A DNA stretch of 64,000 nt from JBCBSZ01 sp039185015. Its GTDB lineage: Bacteria > Actinomycetota > Acidimicrobiia > Acidimicrobiales > Poriferisodalaceae. Both the position numbers and the translations under genes were made by a program. The stretch covers positions 1-64,000 of the forward strand of contig JBCDAU010000003.1 of NCBI GenBank assembly GCA_039185015.1, given 5' to 3'. The notes under the pieces were generated by a model. That model saw only the letters and a list, made by a program, of their open reading frames with translations, searched no databases and was not told the DNA's origin. This document shows, in pieces, positions 41,686 to 50,640 of this stretch (positions are counted from its first letter, which is position 1; every line of letters starts with the position of its first letter).

Positions 41686-42413
41686 GTGCTCTCCTCGTCA
41701 TCGTCGGGGTGTTCGGGTCCGAGCTCGAAGCGGAGCCGGAAGACATCGGCGCGCATCCACGTGCGGCTGTACTCGACGGCGCGCCGGCTGGAGCGGTCCC
41801 GGTTGAGCGACTCGACCAGCCAGGTCGGAGGCCGCCCCTCGTAGCCCAGGGCTTCGGCGACGTCGGCGCCCGGGACGACCAACTCGGCCCTGCTCCAGGC
41901 CCGGTGGACGTCGAGGCCGAGCTCTCGGAAGGCGGCGTGGAGGGAGCCGCCCTGGCTCGCTGCGAGCGAGGCGGCGCCAAACTCCACGGGCACCGCCGAG
42001 CTGGCGGACGTCGCCACCAGTCCGTCGACGTAGCCGCGTCGGCGCAGCGTGCACACCTCGTCGTCTCCGATCTCGAGCAGTCGGGCGACCTCAGGGCTGG
42101 CAGCTCCGGGCTCGCAGCCGAGCACCTCGGCGCCAGGCGTCCCGCCGGCCGCCCGCACCGTGGCGCTCCAGCTCGGGGCCATCTTCGCCCCGACCACGTA
42201 CTCGAGTCGCCGGGCGACGAACGTGCCCCGCCCCCGAACTCGACGTACGAGGCTTCGCCGTTCGAGCTCCTGCAACGCCGAACGCACGGTCACCCGCGAG
42301 ACCGACCGCTGCTCGACGATCTCGTTCTCGGAGGGCAGCCGTTCGTCGGGCTCGGAACGACGGACCAGCTCCTCCAGCTCGTCGGCGAGCTCCAGGTAGG
42401 TCGACGTCGACAC
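41682..42413 (-). CDS. phnF: GntR/HutC-family regulator (PhnF-like)
   Basis: I chose the GTG at 42413, giving 243 aa; the upstream ATG at 42443 lies inside the palindromic operator. The winged-helix DNA-binding domain (LPSENEIVEQRSVSRVTVRSAL) is followed by RGRGTFVARRLEY and a UTRA domain ending RTWMRADVFRLRF. The first gene of the phn operon, with ATGA overlap to phnG, is typical of PhnF. PhnF proteins repress phn genes in the absence of ligand. The palindrome GGTTGTCATGACAACC is just upstream, so autoregulation is likely. Confidence 0.85.
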   Translation of the reverse strand: MSTSTYLELADELEELVRRSEPDERLPSENEIVEQRSVSRVTVRSALQELERRSLVRRVRGRGTFVARRLEYVVGAKMAPSWSATVRAAGGTPGAEVLGCEPGAASPEVARLLEIGDDEVCTLRRRGYVDGLVATSASSAVPVEFGAASLAASQGGSLHAAFRELGLDVHRAWSRAELVVPGADVAEALGYEGRPPTWLVESLNRDRSSRRAVEYSRTWMRADVFRLRFELGPEHPDDDEEST

Positions 42414-42434
42414 GCTGCCGAGTCTTCTCGACCA

Positions 42435-42450
42435 GGTTGTCATGACAACC
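42435..42450. promoter_or_regulatory. Perfect 16-bp palindrome, candidate GntR operator
   Basis: GGTTGTCATGACAACC is a perfect inverted repeat 22-37 nt upstream of the gntR start. A related 14-mer occurs upstream of phnD with 12 of 14 bases identical. Its length and A/T-centred symmetry are typical of GntR/HutC operators. Confidence 0.7.
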
Positions 42451-42478
42451 ACGCGCAGACGGCTCGGAGGTGAACACT

Positions 42479-43567
42479 TCAGGTCGGGAGCGCAGCGACC
42501 TCGGCACCGACGAGCAGGTGGGTCGTCCACCGCGGATCGGGGACCAACTCGGGCGGCCGCCCGGTCGGATCGAGCACCGGCACGCCGGCCTCACGGAGCA
42601 CCGCGAGCGGCCCGGCGAGATCGTGGACGTGCACGACCGCACGGTCGAGGTCGACGAACGCACCGAGGGAGCCGTCGGCGACGCGGCACAGGTCCACGGT
42701 CGTCGAACCGCTCATCCGCACCCGGCTGTGCCCCTCGGGCAGCGATCCGACCTCGGCACCAGGGGCCACGCTGGGCACGGCCACCGGACCACCGGGCCGC
42801 GGCCGACACACCCGCCCGTCGACGGTCGCACCGCGCCCCCGCCGGCCGATCCATCGGCGACCGGAGGTGAGGTCGACCACGACCCCGGTCGTCACGACTC
42901 CGCCCTCGACGACGCCGGCGGCGAACGCGTAGGGCGGCAGGTCGCGGAGGTAGTTGCGGGTGCCGTCGATGGGATCGACCGCGATCCAGGTGCCGACAGG
43001 ATCGGGATCACCGATGTGGCCGCGCTCCTCCGAGCAGATCGGGATGCCGAGCGGTACCAGCCGCTCCAGCGCGAGCTCCTCGGCGACCCGGTCGGCGGCC
43101 TTCGTGGCGGCGCCGTCGGCGCCGGTGCCCACGTCCGGCAGCGCTCGGAGATCGACGGTCGCCGCCGCGATGTCATCCGCCGCGCGGCACGCCGCACGGA
43201 CGAAGCGCTCGGTCGGGTCCTCGCCCGGCCCGATCTCGATCTCGCCGAGCGGCTGACCGGTCAGGCGCACGCAGGCGAGCTCGGCGGCGGCGGCGATCGC
43301 GGCGCTGCGGAGCAGCTCCCCTGCGTCTTCCGGGGCATCCACACCGAGGCCCCATCCGACCAGGCTCGCAGACCGGCCATCCGCTTCGACGGCGAGACCC
43401 GCCTCCAACGCGGCCACTCCGTGGACGCGCTGCGGGTCTGCGACGACCAGGAGCCGGGCGTTGGGCCAGGCCCGCAGGGCTCCGAGGGCCGACGGCGAGA
43501 GCGCGCCGAGCAACGAGCGGACGACGGGGACGTCATCGGCGATGGCGACGCGGGTGACCAGGTCCAC
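42479..43567 (-). CDS. Inositol-monophosphatase family protein with N-terminal GNAT-like domain
   Basis: The GTG at 43567 gives 362 aa. From about residue 118 it is an IMPase-family phosphatase: the metal-site acids ICSEERGH and WIAVDPIDGTRNYLRDLPP, and DLAGPLAVLREAG near the end. The first 105-110 residues form a separate domain that resembles a short, atypical acetyltransferase (RVAIADDVPVVRSLL; LLRSAAIAAAAELACVRLTG), but this assignment is weak. It is adjacent to the phn operon in the same direction, 65 nt from gntR. It could act on a sugar phosphate from phosphonate breakdown or be unrelated. Confidence 0.75.
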   Translation of the reverse strand: MDLVTRVAIADDVPVVRSLLGALSPSALGALRAWPNARLLVVADPQRVHGVAALEAGLAVEADGRSASLVGWGLGVDAPEDAGELLRSAAIAAAAELACVRLTGQPLGEIEIGPGEDPTERFVRAACRAADDIAAATVDLRALPDVGTGADGAATKAADRVAEELALERLVPLGIPICSEERGHIGDPDPVGTWIAVDPIDGTRNYLRDLPPYAFAAGVVEGGVVTTGVVVDLTSGRRWIGRRGRGATVDGRVCRPRPGGPVAVPSVAPGAEVGSLPEGHSRVRMSGSTTVDLCRVADGSLGAFVDLDRAVVHVHDLAGPLAVLREAGVPVLDPTGRPPELVPDPRWTTHLLVGAEVAALPT

Positions 43568-43628
43568 GGGTTCGGATCAGAGCAGGCCAGGATGACCTGG
43601 CAGCAACGCTCGGGTGAAGGTTGGGAGG

Positions 43629-45155
43629 TCAGTGATCGCGCGGGGAGCTGCGCAGGCCCAGCGCGACCAGCACGCTCACGCCGGCGACGGCCCCACCGAC
43701 GAGGTAGCCGACGGCGTAGCTGTCGCCCACCGTGCTGACCAGCGCGCCACCGACGCAGACGTCCGGCCAGCACGGTGGCGCGGCCGCAACCTGGATGGCC
43801 TGCATCATCTGGATGCCGATCACGACGCCGATCTGCGCCGCCATCAACTGCATCGCCCCGGCGACCCCGAAGTCCTCGTCGTCGACGGCGTTGGCGACGA
43901 GGGCGGCCAGGGACGGCGACGCCGCGCCGAGACCGACGCCGGACAGGACGAGTCCGAGCACGATCAACCCGTCGGCGGGATCGGTGGCGGCGCGGGCCAT
44001 CACCACCATGGAGGTCGCCACGAGCGCCGTCCCCGCGGCCACGGTGGTCCGCTCGCCGATCTTCACCGCGACGAACCCGACCAGCGGGCCGGTCACCGCG
44101 AACGCCAACGGCCGCGGGATGGACAGCAGCCCGATCCGGGTCTCGGCGTAGCCGTAGACCGAGTCGAGCAGCAGCGGCGTCAGGATGAACCCGCCCATGT
44201 AGGCGAACTGCACGAGCGCGACGGTGAAGAGCGGCAGCGCGACGTTGCGGTACCGGAAGTAGCGGAGCGGGATCAGCGGGTCGTCGACCGAGCGCTCGAC
44301 GCGGACGAACCAGATCGCGAACACGGGCGTGAGCGCGAACAGCACCACGATCCACCAGGTCGACCAGCCGACGATCGCTCCCCGGTTGATGGCCAGGAGC
44401 AGCGAGAGCGTCGCTGCGGCCAGCGCCACGGCACCCAACATGTCCAGCCGGGTATCGGGTCGACGCGGGGTCTCGGGCAGGACGATCGCGGCGATGAGCA
44501 CGGCCAGGATCGTCACCGGCGCCTGGAAGACGAAGATCACCCGCCACCCGTACTCCTCGACGATCGGACCACCGGCCACCACTCCGAGCACGGGGCCGCC
44601 GGCGCCGACCAACGACCAGTACCCCATCGCGGTGACCCGTTGATCGGCCGGGAAGACCCGGTTGATCATCGCCATCGCCGACGGTCCGGTCGCCGCACCC
44701 ACGGCCGCGCCGAGGGTCCGGAACGCGATCAGGCTGGCGGCGTTCCACGCCAGCGAGGTCAAGATGGCGAACACGGCGGTGAGGGCGAGGCCCCAGAGGT
44801 ACAGGCGACGGTGACCGAAGATGTCGCCGGCCCGCCCGAGCGTCGGCCCGACCAGACCGAACACGAGGATCGGGGCGGTGACGATCCAGGACACGGTCGT
44901 CGTGTCGGAGTCGAGCTCCTGGGCGATGCCAGGGACGGCGACGGCCAGGATCGTGATGGTGAACCCGGTCGCGAACATGCCGCCGAGCGAGACGCCGAGC
45001 ACCCACCATCGGAAGCTGTCGCGCTCGCGGATCTGTGCCTGGACGCGGCGCCGCAGCAGGAGCGGCCAGGCGATGGTCGGGACGGGGTGGACCCCCGCCG
45101 AGGTGATGGGGAGCTCGTCGCGGTGACGGGGCCGCGTCGAGATCTCGTCGCTCAC
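43629..45155 (-). CDS. MFS transporter, DHA2-like (14 helices)
   Basis: The GTG start gives 508 aa with about 14 hydrophobic helices. Family A-like motif GRAGDIFGHRRLYLWG follows helix 2. VFPADQRVTAMGYWSLVGAGGPVLGVVAGG resembles motif C of drug/H+ antiporters (residues quoted in part). The N-terminus is soluble (about 50 residues, Arg-rich). It probably exports a hydrophobic compound or metabolite by proton antiport. It is 61 bp upstream of the IMPase-family gene. The substrate is unknown. Confidence 0.85.
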   Translation of the reverse strand: MSDEISTRPRHRDELPITSAGVHPVPTIAWPLLLRRRVQAQIRERDSFRWWVLGVSLGGMFATGFTITILAVAVPGIAQELDSDTTTVSWIVTAPILVFGLVGPTLGRAGDIFGHRRLYLWGLALTAVFAILTSLAWNAASLIAFRTLGAAVGAATGPSAMAMINRVFPADQRVTAMGYWSLVGAGGPVLGVVAGGPIVEEYGWRVIFVFQAPVTILAVLIAAIVLPETPRRPDTRLDMLGAVALAAATLSLLLAINRGAIVGWSTWWIVVLFALTPVFAIWFVRVERSVDDPLIPLRYFRYRNVALPLFTVALVQFAYMGGFILTPLLLDSVYGYAETRIGLLSIPRPLAFAVTGPLVGFVAVKIGERTTVAAGTALVATSMVVMARAATDPADGLIVLGLVLSGVGLGAASPSLAALVANAVDDEDFGVAGAMQLMAAQIGVVIGIQMMQAIQVAAAPPCWPDVCVGGALVSTVGDSYAVGYLVGGAVAGVSVLVALGLRSSPRDH

Positions 45156-45210
45156 TCGGCCGACACTAGGTCGGCGAGCGGTTCAGCCGACCAGCCGATT
45201 CGACGCTCGA

Positions 45211-45918
45211 TCAGACGGTCGTGCGGGTGCGCTCCCGGATGGCTCGGAGCCCGACGGTGCGGGCAACGACACCGCCGCCGGCGTCGAGGCGCAGCCACGT
45301 CGGTGCGCTCCGCACCTCGTACCGCTCGGCGAGATCGGGGCGCTCGGTCGCATCGACGACCACCACCACCGAGCCATCTCGTTCGATGGCCGAGACGGCC
45401 GGGCCGCAGTTCGCGCACCACGGCGTCGTGAACACGACGTCGGCTGCGGTACCCGGCTCGACGGGGAGCCGTCCGTCGAGCGCTGCGGCGTCGGGGCGGC
45501 TCCGCCACCGGGCCAGCAGCACCCAGATCTCACAACCGACGCACAGCCCGGACGCGGCGGCGAGGCCGGCGAGCGTCGCGACGATCGCAGCGAGGATCCA
45601 TCCGACCACGGGCGCCCCCGCAGCGAACGCTCCGCTCGCGGCGACCAGCACGACCACACCGACCGCTGCGGAGAAGCGGGGCGGACGGGGATCCTCCCAC
45701 TCCTCGGGCGGCCCGAGGCGGGGCCGGACGACCGTGGCGTAGAAGCGGAGCACCGGCCCGTACCGCGGCCCGAACGCGGCGCCGAGGAAGAGGACCACGG
45801 CGAAGAGGGGCACCACCCACCGAGCGTCGACGGCCAGCGCGACCGCCAGCGACACGGCGAGGACGGCCTGGTTGAGCCGGGGGCCTCGGGGGTCGATCGG
45901 GGCAGGTGCGCTCGCCAT
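45211..45918 (-). CDS. DUF4395 membrane protein with thioredoxin-like C-terminal domain
   Basis: The protein has 235 aa. The N-terminal half matches DUF4395: RGPRLNQAVLAVSLAVALAV, GAAFGPRYGPVLRFYATVVRP and hydrophobic helices at about 90-125, ending in LCVGCEIW. The C-terminal part is thioredoxin-like with active-site VFTTPWCANCGPA (CxxC) and a cis-proline region SAPTW. It is probably a membrane-bound thiol-disulfide protein facing the cytoplasm. A palindromic CCGATCGG lies upstream. No DsbA-like partner is adjacent. Confidence 0.8.
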   Translation of the reverse strand: MASAPAPIDPRGPRLNQAVLAVSLAVALAVDARWVVPLFAVVLFLGAAFGPRYGPVLRFYATVVRPRLGPPEEWEDPRPPRFSAAVGVVVLVAASGAFAAGAPVVGWILAAIVATLAGLAAASGLCVGCEIWVLLARWRSRPDAAALDGRLPVEPGTAADVVFTTPWCANCGPAVSAIERDGSVVVVVDATERPDLAERYEVRSAPTWLRLDAGGGVVARTVGLRAIRERTRTTV

Positions 45919-45935
45919 GAGCGCAATAACCTACC

Positions 45936-45951
45936 AATCCGATCGGGTATT
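45936..45951. promoter_or_regulatory. Candidate regulator site upstream of DUF4395-thioredoxin gene
   Basis: AATCCGATCGGGTATT contains a perfect CCGATCGG palindrome flanked by AAT and ATT arms. It is 18-33 nt upstream of the start codon, next to a TAGGTTAT -10-like sequence on the minus strand. The bound regulator is unknown; a Rrf2-type protein is one possibility. Confidence 0.35.
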
Positions 45952-45962
45952 CCGAGAATCGA

Positions 45963-47921
45963 CTAGCCGGGACTTCCCGCCACCACGTCGATGGAGGTGC
46001 CGGGCGCGTGCAGCGATCCGGGGCCCTGCCCGCTGGCGTAGCCGACCACGATGTCGGCGTCGGGCGGACCGAACACCTGACCGAGTGTCAGGCCCACGGC
46101 CTCCAGCTCGCCGCGGGCCTGGTCGACCGAGAGGTTCTCGAGCACGGGCACCGCTCGTCGATCCGGACCCTTCGACACGGTGACCGTGACCGTGCCGTCG
46201 CGCTCGATCCGATCACCCGGCAGCGGCGCGTGCTCGATGATGCGCCCTTCCTCGACCGTCTCGGAGAACTGGGGCTCGGCCTCGGCGAGCACGAGCGACT
46301 CCTCGGCCAGGCGAGCGGCCGCGGTCTCGAGGGTCGCCGTCCGGAGATCGGGGACGACCCGGTCCTCGGGGCCGGCGGAGATCACCAGGTCGACCCGGGA
46401 GCCCGGGGTGATCGAGATCGGGAAGTCGGTGACGATCTGGCCGTCGACCTCGACCTCGAGCACGACGTCGGCCTCGATGTCCTCGTCGTTGCGTCCCGGG
46501 GTGCCGCCGAGCTCGAGGCCGAGCGCGATGAGCTGATCGGCGGCGGCGTTGACGTCGAGTCCCCGCAGGTCGTCGAGGTCGACCGGGCGCGGGCCGTCGG
46601 ACACCACCACGGTCATCGACTCGCCCTCGGCGAGCTCGGTCCCGGGCCCGGGATCGGTGGACACCACGCGATCGACGTCGACCTCATCGGCGAACGCGCG
46701 CTCCACCTCGAGCTGCCAGCCCGAACTGCGGGCGAAGCCCTGGAGCTCATCGATCGGCCGGTCGCGCCAGTCGCCGACCTGGGTGACGACCGGCTCCTCG
46801 CTGAGCATGTTGGAGGCGACCCAGACCGCAGCAGCGATCACGGCCACGCCGAGCACGAGGTTCCGCAGGAGCCGCAGACCCCGTCGACGGGGCCGCTCTC
46901 CCTGGTCCTGCGGCTGTCGTTGGCGCCGCAGCTGGCGTCGAGCGCTCGGTCGGTCGACGCGCGAGCGCACCTTCGACGACGCCATCACCGCGGCAGCCTC
47001 GTCCTCGCCCGGCGGCGTGACGAGGGCGGTGCGGTCGCCCTCGACCGGCCCGGGACTCGTGTGCACCAGCGGGAGCGCTCCCGGCGCGGGATACGACGGG
47101 GTCGAGGAGATCAGCGCGTTCCCCAGCTCCAGTGCCGACGGCCGGCTGGTCGGATCCCGCCGGAGCGCGGCGCTCAGCGCCTCGCCGGCCGGTCCCAGCC
47201 GGGCCGGGAGCTCGATGCGCCCGATCGAGCGGCGGCGGGCCAGCACCTCGTCGACGGACCCGCCGGCGAGCGGGACGTCACCGGTCATCGCCTCGACCAC
47301 GGTGAGGGCGAGCGAGTACACGTCGGACCGCTCGTCGAGCGGCCGGGTCGAGCCGGCCTCGGGCGGCAGATATCGGGCGGTGCCCTGAACGCTGCCGTCG
47401 GGCTCGGTGAGCGCCGCCTCGTGCAACGCCCTCACGAGACCGAAGTCGGCGATGCGGAGCCGGCCCTCGTCGCCGAACAGCAGGTTCGCCGGCTTGACGT
47501 CACGATGCACCATGCCGCGGGAGTGCGCGGCGTGGAGGCCGGCGGCGGCCTCGAGCCCCACCTTGACCCCCTGCGACGGGGTGAGGGGACCGTGCTCGTC
47601 GAGCAGGCTGCGCAGCGAACCACCGCCCAGGTACTCCGTCACCAGGTACGGCCCGTCGTCCTCCTCGCCGTGGTCGAACACGGCGAGCAGGTTGGGGTGG
47701 CTGAGCGCCGCAGCCGCTCGCGCCTCGGCGGTGAACCGACGCAGGAACAGCGAGTTGCGGGCCAGGCCGGCGTGCAGCATCTTGACCGCGACCTGGCGGC
47801 GGAGCCGAACATCGTCGGCGAGATAGACGCGCGCCTGACCACCGATCCCGATGAGGGCGAGCAGCCGGTAGCGATCGCCGAGCACCCGCCCGACCCGATC
47901 GTCGCCGCGCTGGGTGAGCAT
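45963..47921 (-). CDS. Ser/Thr protein kinase with C-terminal PASTA domains (PknB-like)
   Basis: I chose the ATG at 47921, giving 652 aa; GAGGAGG lies directly upstream. The kinase domain has a glycine loop (LIGIGGQARVYLADD), VAVKML, the catalytic loop MVHRDVKPANLLF, ADFGLV and GTARYLPPEAG. A basic juxtamembrane segment precedes one helix (LVLGVAVIAAAVWVAS, about 354-373). Four PASTA repeats follow outside the cell, two with clear VVSDGP/VTVSKGP ends. Such kinases sense peptidoglycan fragments and control wall growth. It is divergent from a small membrane protein gene 85 bp away. Confidence 0.92.
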   Translation of the reverse strand: MLTQRGDDRVGRVLGDRYRLLALIGIGGQARVYLADDVRLRRQVAVKMLHAGLARNSLFLRRFTAEARAAAALSHPNLLAVFDHGEEDDGPYLVTEYLGGGSLRSLLDEHGPLTPSQGVKVGLEAAAGLHAAHSRGMVHRDVKPANLLFGDEGRLRIADFGLVRALHEAALTEPDGSVQGTARYLPPEAGSTRPLDERSDVYSLALTVVEAMTGDVPLAGGSVDEVLARRRSIGRIELPARLGPAGEALSAALRRDPTSRPSALELGNALISSTPSYPAPGALPLVHTSPGPVEGDRTALVTPPGEDEAAAVMASSKVRSRVDRPSARRQLRRQRQPQDQGERPRRRGLRLLRNLVLGVAVIAAAVWVASNMLSEEPVVTQVGDWRDRPIDELQGFARSSGWQLEVERAFADEVDVDRVVSTDPGPGTELAEGESMTVVVSDGPRPVDLDDLRGLDVNAAADQLIALGLELGGTPGRNDEDIEADVVLEVEVDGQIVTDFPISITPGSRVDLVISAGPEDRVVPDLRTATLETAAARLAEESLVLAEAEPQFSETVEEGRIIEHAPLPGDRIERDGTVTVTVSKGPDRRAVPVLENLSVDQARGELEAVGLTLGQVFGPPDADIVVGYASGQGPGSLHAPGTSIDVVAGSPG

Positions 47922-48006
47922 CCTCCTCGAAGCTAGTGCCAGAAGTCGCTCCAGTCGCGGCACCGCGAAGTGGGGACCGACCCCGCTCCCTGGCAGAATT
48001 GCGGCC

Positions 48007-48459
48007 GTGGCTTCCTACCCCAAGGCCCCGAAGTGGTCCCGCCAGCGCCGCCTCGCCGTGTTCGGCGCCGGCGCAGCGATCATTGCGATCTTCGCGGTGG
48101 CCGGGACCATCGCCAACACCGAGGGGACCGGCGGGGCGACCCATCCCGCCGTCGAGGTGCTCATCCCCTCCGAGGGCGCGCAGGCGGTACGCCAGACGCG
48201 GGTCGAGATCGACCTCGAGATCGGTTGGACCGCCGAGCTCGAGATCAACCGCACCACCATCCCCCTCGACCAGATCGAGGGGTTCGACCCCGAGATCGGC
48301 CGGGCCAACGACCCGCTCGGTCGGGTGATCTTCGATCCGGGTCCCGGCAAGGTCTTCGACATCTTCCCGCAGGGCCAGGTGTGCGTGACCGCCTACCTCA
48401 CCAACCTCGAGGAGCCCGACGAGCGGGCCATCGAGAGCTGGTGCTTCACCGCCGCCTGA
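48007..48459 (+). CDS. Membrane-anchored hypothetical protein (150 aa)
   Basis: The GTG at 48007 begins VASYPKAPKWSRQRR; a basic N-terminus is followed by a helix (LAVFGAGAAIIAIFAVAG, about 17-35). The extracytoplasmic part of about 110 residues is beta-rich, with ELEINRTTIPLDQI, GRVIFDPGPGKVFD and a cysteine pair (VCVTAYLTNL and SWCFTAA). I do not recognise the family. It may be a type I-like secreted domain related to envelope function, since it is divergent from a PASTA kinase gene. Confidence 0.75.
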   Translation: MASYPKAPKWSRQRRLAVFGAGAAIIAIFAVAGTIANTEGTGGATHPAVEVLIPSEGAQAVRQTRVEIDLEIGWTAELEINRTTIPLDQIEGFDPEIGRANDPLGRVIFDPGPGKVFDIFPQGQVCVTAYLTNLEEPDERAIESWCFTAA

Positions 48460-48535
48460 TCACCTGCCCGGATGGGACCCCCGAGCCCCACCGTCCTCCC
48501 GAGGTCCTCGCCCTGACGGGCTGCGGCCGGGCCGT

Positions 48536-50596
48536 CTACTCGCTCGGGGGGAGCTCGCCGGTCTCGAGCAGCGCCACGAAGGCGGCCTCGTCGAGCATCG
48601 GCACGCCGAGGTCCTCGGCCTTGGTCACCTTCGACGCACCCGGCTCGGCGCCCACGACCACTGCGGTCGTCTTCTTCGACACGCTGCCCGGCGACTTGCC
48701 GCCCCTGGCCTTGATCGCCGCCGAGGCGCCGTCGCGGCTGAAGCCCTCGAGGCTGCCCGTGACGACGATCGACATGCCCTCGAGCACCGGCTCGACGACC
48801 TCGGTCTCGACGCGATCGGTGGCCACGCCCCCGGCGACGAGCTTGTCGACGATCGACCCGTGGGTCTCGTCGTCGAACCAGGTGCGCACGCTGGCCGCGA
48901 TGGTCGGGCCGACGCCGTCGATGGCGGCGATGTCGTCCTCGGGTGCCTCGGCGATCGCTTCGAGCGACCGGAAGCGGTGGGCCAGCAGCTCGGCGCCGGT
49001 CGGACCGAGGTGGTCGATGCCGAGCGCGAAGAGCAGTCGGGGCAGGGGGCGGGAGCGAGTCGTGTCGATCGAGGCGATGAGCTTGTCGGCGGAGATCGTG
49101 GCGAACCCCTCGTACTCCAGCAGTTCCTCGGAGGTGAGCGTGTAGAGGTCGCCGGGGTCGGCGACCCGCCCGGAGCGGGTCAGCGCCAGCACTGTCCGCT
49201 CCCCCAGTCCCTCGATGTCCATCGCGCCCCGTGAGGCGAAGTGGGAGATGCCCTGCCAGCGCCGCTCCGGGCACGTCGAGGCCGGCACGACGCAGTAGGT
49301 GTTGGCGTCGCCCTCCGCCCGCTCGAGCGTCGACCCGACCGGGCACGGACAGGTCGACGGGAACGGCCACGGCTCGCTGTCGTCGGCGCGGTCGGCGACG
49401 ACGGGACCGACGACCTCGGGGATCACGTCACCCGCCTTGCGGACGATCACGGTGTCGCCGGGCCGGACGTCCTTCAGCCGGACCTGATCCTCGTTGTGCA
49501 ACGTCGCCACCCCGACGGTCGAGCCGCCGACGAAGACGGGATCGAGCCGAGCGAACGGGGTGACGCGACCGGTGCGGCCCACCGAGATCTCGATGTCGAG
49601 CAACGTGGTCGTGCGCTCCTCGGGCGGGAACTTGTAGGCGATCGCCCAGCGGGGTGCACGCGCCGTCGAGCCGAGCAGCTCCCGTTGGGACAGCTCGTCG
49701 ACCTTCACGACCACACCGTCGGTCTCGTAGTCGTCGTCGTGCCGGCTGCGCTCGCGTTCGAGGATCCAGGCGAGCGCCTCCTCGGGCTCGTCGAAGACAG
49801 CCGTGTGGTCGTTGACGGGGAAGTCGAGCTCGCTCAGCCAGGCGAGCGTCGACGCGTGGCTGTTGAGCTCGGGGCCGCCGACGACCTCGCCGAGCTGGTA
49901 CGACCAGAACCGCAGGTTGCGCGTGGCGGTGACCGCCGCGTCCTTCTGGCGCAGCGATCCGGCTGCGGTGTTGCGGGGATTCGCGTACCGAGGCTTGCCC
50001 TCGGCGTCCTGTCGCTCGTTCAAGCGATCGAACTCCGACACCGGGAGGTAGATCTCGCCCCGCACCTCGAGCACCGACGGCGCACCACCCGGCAGGTGGT
50101 CGGGCAGCTCGGTGATGGTGGCGACGTTCGGGGTCACGTCCTCGCCCACCCGGCCGTCGCCTCGCGTGGCGGCCTGGACGAAGCGCCCGTCCTCGTAGCG
50201 CAGCGACATCGCGAGACCGTCGAACTTCAGCTCGCACGCCCAGCGGACCGGTGGCGGCTCTCCGTCGCCGGCCAGCCCCTTGCGCACCCGCTCCGCCCAG
50301 GCCAGGAACTCGTCGGGGTTGAACGTGTTGTCGAGCGACATCATCGGCACCCGGTGCTCGACCGGGGCGAAGGTCGTCGGGGCGAAGCCACCGCCGACGC
50401 GCTGGGTCGGTGAGTCGTCGCTGGCCAGCTCGGGATGCGCAGCCTCGAGGTCGCGCAACTCACGCAGGAGGGCGTCGTACTCGGCGTCGGGGATCGTCGC
50501 AGCCCCGTCGACGTAGTAGGCCCGATCGTGGGCTCGCAGATCGGTGCGCAACGCCTCGACGCGAGCGACGACGGTGGGATCGGCAGCGTCGGTCAC
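48536..50596 (-). CDS. ligA: NAD-dependent DNA ligase
   Basis: The GTG at 50596 gives 686 aa, normal for LigA. The adenylation domain has the KxDG lysine in CELKFDGLAMS and the Ia region YYVDGAATIPDAEYD. It continues with an OB fold, a zinc-finger region (about 415-445), helix-hairpin-helix repeats and a C-terminal BRCT domain (GMSIVVTGSLEGFSRDGA). The zinc cysteines are oddly spaced: TCPCPVG and YCVVPASTCP instead of CPxCG and CxNxxCP. It joins nicks in replication and repair. It is 44 bp downstream of the MetE-like gene. Confidence 0.95.
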   Translation of the reverse strand: MTDAADPTVVARVEALRTDLRAHDRAYYVDGAATIPDAEYDALLRELRDLEAAHPELASDDSPTQRVGGGFAPTTFAPVEHRVPMMSLDNTFNPDEFLAWAERVRKGLAGDGEPPPVRWACELKFDGLAMSLRYEDGRFVQAATRGDGRVGEDVTPNVATITELPDHLPGGAPSVLEVRGEIYLPVSEFDRLNERQDAEGKPRYANPRNTAAGSLRQKDAAVTATRNLRFWSYQLGEVVGGPELNSHASTLAWLSELDFPVNDHTAVFDEPEEALAWILERERSRHDDDYETDGVVVKVDELSQRELLGSTARAPRWAIAYKFPPEERTTTLLDIEISVGRTGRVTPFARLDPVFVGGSTVGVATLHNEDQVRLKDVRPGDTVIVRKAGDVIPEVVGPVVADRADDSEPWPFPSTCPCPVGSTLERAEGDANTYCVVPASTCPERRWQGISHFASRGAMDIEGLGERTVLALTRSGRVADPGDLYTLTSEELLEYEGFATISADKLIASIDTTRSRPLPRLLFALGIDHLGPTGAELLAHRFRSLEAIAEAPEDDIAAIDGVGPTIAASVRTWFDDETHGSIVDKLVAGGVATDRVETEVVEPVLEGMSIVVTGSLEGFSRDGASAAIKARGGKSPGSVSKKTTAVVVGAEPGASKVTKAEDLGVPMLDEAAFVALLETGELPPSE

Positions 50597-50640
50597 GAGC
50601 GCCGAATCTAGTGACGGGGTCTCGCAGTGCCGGGGACGAG

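Noticed and set aside
43614..45431. A 605-codon plus-strand frame opposite the MFS transporter
   Set aside because: The product is an Asp/Arg/His/Gly-rich low-complexity string without domains, whereas the minus strand encodes a clear 14-helix transporter.
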